From the NCBI GenBank assembly GCA_016784265.1, contig JADHUZ010000046.1, positions 1 through 7,975 on the forward strand: 7,975 bases of DNA, read 5' to 3'. Positions 5,839-7,975 of the stretch are shown piece by piece; the first letter of the stretch is position 1, and each line of letters starts with the position of its first letter. The translations under genes and the position numbers were made by a program. The stretch is from Fidelibacterota bacterium. Lineage in GTDB: Bacteria > Fidelibacterota > BS150m-G59. A model generated the notes under the pieces. It was not told the origin of the DNA and made no database searches. It saw only the letters and a program-made list of their open reading frames with translations.

Positions 5839-6581
5839 TGTAAATTCTCCGTATAAACTGCCGAATTGTATAATTTTAGTCGTTTTTCTGCTTCTTCAAT
5901 CGACAATCCGTGTTTGGTTAAAATTTCGACCATGGCGTTTTTGTTTGGGTCGCTGACAAGCCCGCGGCAACCGATGCAATACTGCCCAAAACTCGGACAC
6001 ATTGCTTCACAACCAGCACGAGTTACAGGTCCCAAGCAAATCATTCCTCGCTCGTAAAGACATTCATTTTCTCGTAATTTGCATTCAACGCAAACGGCGT
6101 GATTTGGCACGATGGGTTTTTTGCCCATTAAAAGCGAAGTGAATAGTTTCAAAAATTCGCCTTGTGTCATTGGGCAACCGCGCACTTCAAAATCGACTTT
6201 TACATAGGCGGAAAGCGGTAGGGCTGGCAAAGTTGGGAACAAATCTTTGTATTTGCCATAGACTTTCTCGCGGCTTTCTTCAAGTGGTCGCAAATTTTTC
6301 ATCGCATTGATTCCACCGCTGACAGCACATTGCCCAAGTGCGACCAAAAAATCGCACCGATTACGAATATCGTGGATTCGTTCAACACATTCCGGTGTAG
6401 AAATCGAGCCTTCGACAAATGCAATATCGTAATGTTTAGCCTTGTCGTCCATTGCTTCGCGCCATTCGACGATGTCAATATGTTCGATGATGTCGAGAAG
6501 GTGATTTTCAAAATTCAGTTTATTGAGTTCGCAACCTTCGCAACCGGTGAAGTCAAAAACTGCTACTTTTGGCTTTGCCAT
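5835..6581 (-). CDS. hydD: Group 3b [NiFe] hydrogenase small (delta) subunit
   Basis: This 248-residue subunit relays electrons from the NiFe site through FeS clusters. The proximal cluster ligands are Cys14 and Cys17 (FTGCEGCE), Cys85 (LGQCAVSGG) and Cys136 (VRGCPM). Eight further Cys in the C-terminal third (164, 167, 174, 182, 191, 195, 202, 205) can hold two more 4Fe-4S clusters, as in other group 3 small subunits. There is no Tat signal, as expected for a cytoplasmic enzyme. The start ATG at 6581 is set by a perfect AGGAGG seven bases upstream and by the family N-terminus. The frame is open for 36 codons further upstream, but that part overlaps hydG. The ATG overlaps the hydG stop (TAATG), and the stop overlaps the hydA start (ATGA), so subunit synthesis is probably coupled. 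Confidence 0.95.
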   Translation of the reverse strand: MAKPKVAVFDFTGCEGCELNKLNFENHLLDIIEHIDIVEWREAMDDKAKHYDIAFVEGSISTPECVERIHDIRNRCDFLVALGQCAVSGGINAMKNLRPLEESREKVYGKYKDLFPTLPALPLSAYVKVDFEVRGCPMTQGEFLKLFTSLLMGKKPIVPNHAVCVECKLRENECLYERGMICLGPVTRAGCEAMCPSFGQYCIGCRGLVSDPNKNAMVEILTKHGLSIEEAEKRLKLYNSAVYTENLQ

Positions 6582-7435
6582 TAGATTGCCTCCTGCATGG
6601 TTTTTAGAGTTGGATAATGATAGACGGGTCCGTCTTGACAAACATAAGAATGATTGATTTGACAATGACCGCATTTGCCAATGCCACATTTCATCCGTCG
6701 TTCGAGCGACATATAAATATTCTCATCAGGCAGACCTTTGGACATCAGCGAAAGCAACACGAATTTATACATAATTGGTGGACCCACAACCGCGGCGATT
6801 GTGTTTTTCAAATCCAAATCTAAATTTGGAATAAGCGTTGTGATTACGCCAACATTACCATTCCAGTCATCCGAGCCTTTGTCAACGGTGCAATGAAATT
6901 CGATATTCTTATCATTTTCCCACATTTTCATTTCGTCTGGAAAAAGGAATTCGTCTGTATTTTTCGCACCATAGCACATAATCAACCGGCCGAAATTGTC
7001 GCGATTATCAATAACGAAATTGAACAACGAGCGCAACGGCACGATGCCGATTCCGCCACCGATGATAAGAATATCTTTACCCTTGAGTGCGTCGGTATCA
7101 AAACCGTGTCCAAACGGACCACGAATGCCGATTTTGTCGCCAATTTTCATTTGATGCATTAATTCTGTGAGCATTCCAACTTTGCGGACGCACAAATCAA
7201 AACTGCCTTTTTTCGTTGGTGATGAGCAAACCGAAATTGGTGCTTCGCCCACGCCAAACATAGAAACTTCGACAAATTGCCCCGGTTGATGCCCCAAGTC
7301 CATGCCATCGGGAAGCGTAATTTCAAAAAACGTTTCGAGTTCGGTGAACTTTTGAATGTCCGTAATTTCTGCCATTAAAGGAAAATACAAATCCTGCGGT
7401 GTGGTGTTTTTTACGATTTCTGCTGTTTTGCTCAT
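6581..7435 (-). CDS. hydG: Group 3b hydrogenase FAD/NAD(P)-binding (gamma) subunit
   Basis: This 284-residue subunit belongs to the ferredoxin-NADP reductase superfamily. From the N-terminus there is an FAD-binding barrel with GEAPISVCS (about 63-71), RKVGMLTELMH and RGPFGHGF, then a nucleotide-binding domain with the GGGIG loop (126-130) and the VVGPP segment (216-220). Near the C-terminus, four Cys (250, 255, 258, 266) in the CGIGKCGHC...C pattern bind a 2Fe-2S cluster, as in the HydG and dihydroorotate dehydrogenase electron-transfer subunits. It passes electrons between NAD(P)H and the FeS relay. The ATG at 7435 is preferred over the TTG at 7438, because AAAGGG lies 7 bases upstream and the ATG overlaps the hydB stop as TGATG. 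Asr-type sulfite reductase subunit B is related, but the hydD and hydA neighbours decide for hydrogenase. Confidence 0.93.
   Translation of the reverse strand: MSKTAEIVKNTTPQDLYFPLMAEITDIQKFTELETFFEITLPDGMDLGHQPGQFVEVSMFGVGEAPISVCSSPTKKGSFDLCVRKVGMLTELMHQMKIGDKIGIRGPFGHGFDTDALKGKDILIIGGGIGIVPLRSLFNFVIDNRDNFGRLIMCYGAKNTDEFLFPDEMKMWENDKNIEFHCTVDKGSDDWNGNVGVITTLIPNLDLDLKNTIAAVVGPPIMYKFVLLSLMSKGLPDENIYMSLERRMKCGIGKCGHCQINHSYVCQDGPVYHYPTLKTMQEAI
6589..6594 (-). promoter_or_regulatory. Perfect Shine-Dalgarno site of hydD
   Basis: AGGAGG on the minus strand, seven bases before the hydD ATG and inside the last codons of hydG. It is the strongest ribosome binding site in the operon and decides the hydD start. 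Confidence 0.75.
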
Positions 7436-7975
7436 CAATTTACCCTTTCTTTATCAAAATCTTCGATAAGCCGATTGACAATATCCACGATGCTAATTCT
7501 GGCTGTACACGAGGCTGTGCAACGTCCGCAACCAACGCACCATGGCTCGCCTGTTGTGTCTGAAATGTATTTGAATTTTCTGTAAATCCGATGTCGCATC
7601 CGTGCCGCTAATGTTTCACGAAACACTTCTCCGCCGGCAACTTCTGTGAATTCACGCAACATACAGCCATCCAAATGCCGTTCTCGTGTGCCGCCGGATA
7701 GTTGCAAATTCACGCAATCTTCCACATTAAAACAATAACAAGTCGGACAAACTAAATTACATGTTCCGCAACCGACGCATAATTCTGCCATTTCTTTCCA
7801 AATGGGATTGTCCCAACTTTTTGCGAAAATTTCGGGTAAGTTTTCTGGTTTTTCGTTGATTTCAGATTTGAAGTTTTTATCGCAAAAAGTCATCTCTAAA
7901 AATTCGGGTAAATCGAAACCATCGAGCAATTTCTCGCCAGTTTTTGTAACGACCTCAACCACAAATTCATCATCC
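7435..7975 (-). CDS. hydB: Group 3b hydrogenase iron-sulfur (beta) subunit, N-terminal part outside window
   Basis: The gene runs off the right edge; 179 residues are visible, about half of the roughly 350 of known HydB proteins. Numbering from the first visible codon, one 4Fe-4S site is CVGCGTCNLVCP (Cys66, 69, 72, 76), followed by TCYCFNVED with two further Cys. A second site is CVGCGRCTASC (Cys146, 149, 152, 156). Between them is RERHLDGCMLREF and AGGEVFRE, the linker typical of HydB and of the related anaerobic sulfite reductase subunit A. The subunit passes electrons between HydG and other carriers. The second site has Thr where most such ferredoxin motifs have Pro after the last Cys. 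The stop overlaps the hydG start as TGATG. The promoter of the operon must lie beyond the window. An AsrA-type identity is less likely given hydD and hydA. Confidence 0.9.
   Translation of the reverse strand, partial: DDEFVVEVVTKTGEKLLDGFDLPEFLEMTFCDKNFKSEINEKPENLPEIFAKSWDNPIWKEMAELCVGCGTCNLVCPTCYCFNVEDCVNLQLSGGTRERHLDGCMLREFTEVAGGEVFRETLAARMRHRIYRKFKYISDTTGEPWCVGCGRCTASCTARISIVDIVNRLIEDFDKERVN

Noticed and set aside
5660..5956. Plus-strand reading frames opposite the hydA start and hydD end
   Set aside because: They are antisense to invariant hydrogenase motifs and have no domain pattern.
6582..6689. Longer N-terminus for HydD (36 more residues)
   Set aside because: It lies within the hydG 2Fe-2S coding region, and AGGAGG plus the family N-terminus point to the ATG at 6581.

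Overview
The window is AT-rich (roughly 40% GC by eye), almost fully coding, and comes from an anaerobic or facultatively anaerobic bacterium. The dockerin-type protein end, the bacterial acyl-CoA-binding protein and the group 3b [NiFe] hydrogenase together suggest an uncultivated FCB-type or similar environmental lineage. The phylum cannot be fixed from sequence reading alone.

Layout, plus strand (1-1836): the C-terminal end of a dockerin-bearing protein; an acyl-CoA-binding protein; a YhhN/TMEM86-type lysoplasmalogenase whose ATG overlaps the previous stop; a 117-base gap; and a membrane protein of unknown function with an N-terminal coiled coil and a Cys/His-rich C-terminal domain, starting at a TTG codon.

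Layout, minus strand (7975 down to 1843): one compact operon of eight genes that meets the plus-strand genes tail to tail with a 6-base gap. Transcription enters from beyond the right edge. The order is hydB (5' end missing), hydG, hydD, hydA, a hydrogenase maturation protease, a stand-alone receiver, a membrane histidine kinase, and a free-standing tandem ACT protein. Nearly all junctions overlap (TGATG, TAATG, ATGA, 32 bases, GTGA, 8 bases), so translation is probably coupled.

How the genes fit together: HydBGDA is the cytoplasmic bidirectional NAD(P)-linked group 3b (sulfhydrogenase-type) enzyme. HydA carries the NiFe site, HydD the FeS relay, HydG the FAD/NAD(P) and 2Fe-2S module, and HydB further 4Fe-4S clusters. 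The protease is expected to trim the HydA tail. The downstream sensor kinase has a RegB-like membrane domain with a GGxxNP motif and a His-rich external loop. Its apparent partner is a receiver with no output domain. This suggests that redox or metal state is sensed and coupled to hydrogenase function by a route that is not obvious. The ACT protein resembles the regulatory half of aspartokinase without the kinase and ends the operon. The most notable part of the window is this sensor/receiver/ACT module fused to a hydrogenase operon. No RNA genes, mobile elements, CRISPR arrays or long repeats were seen.
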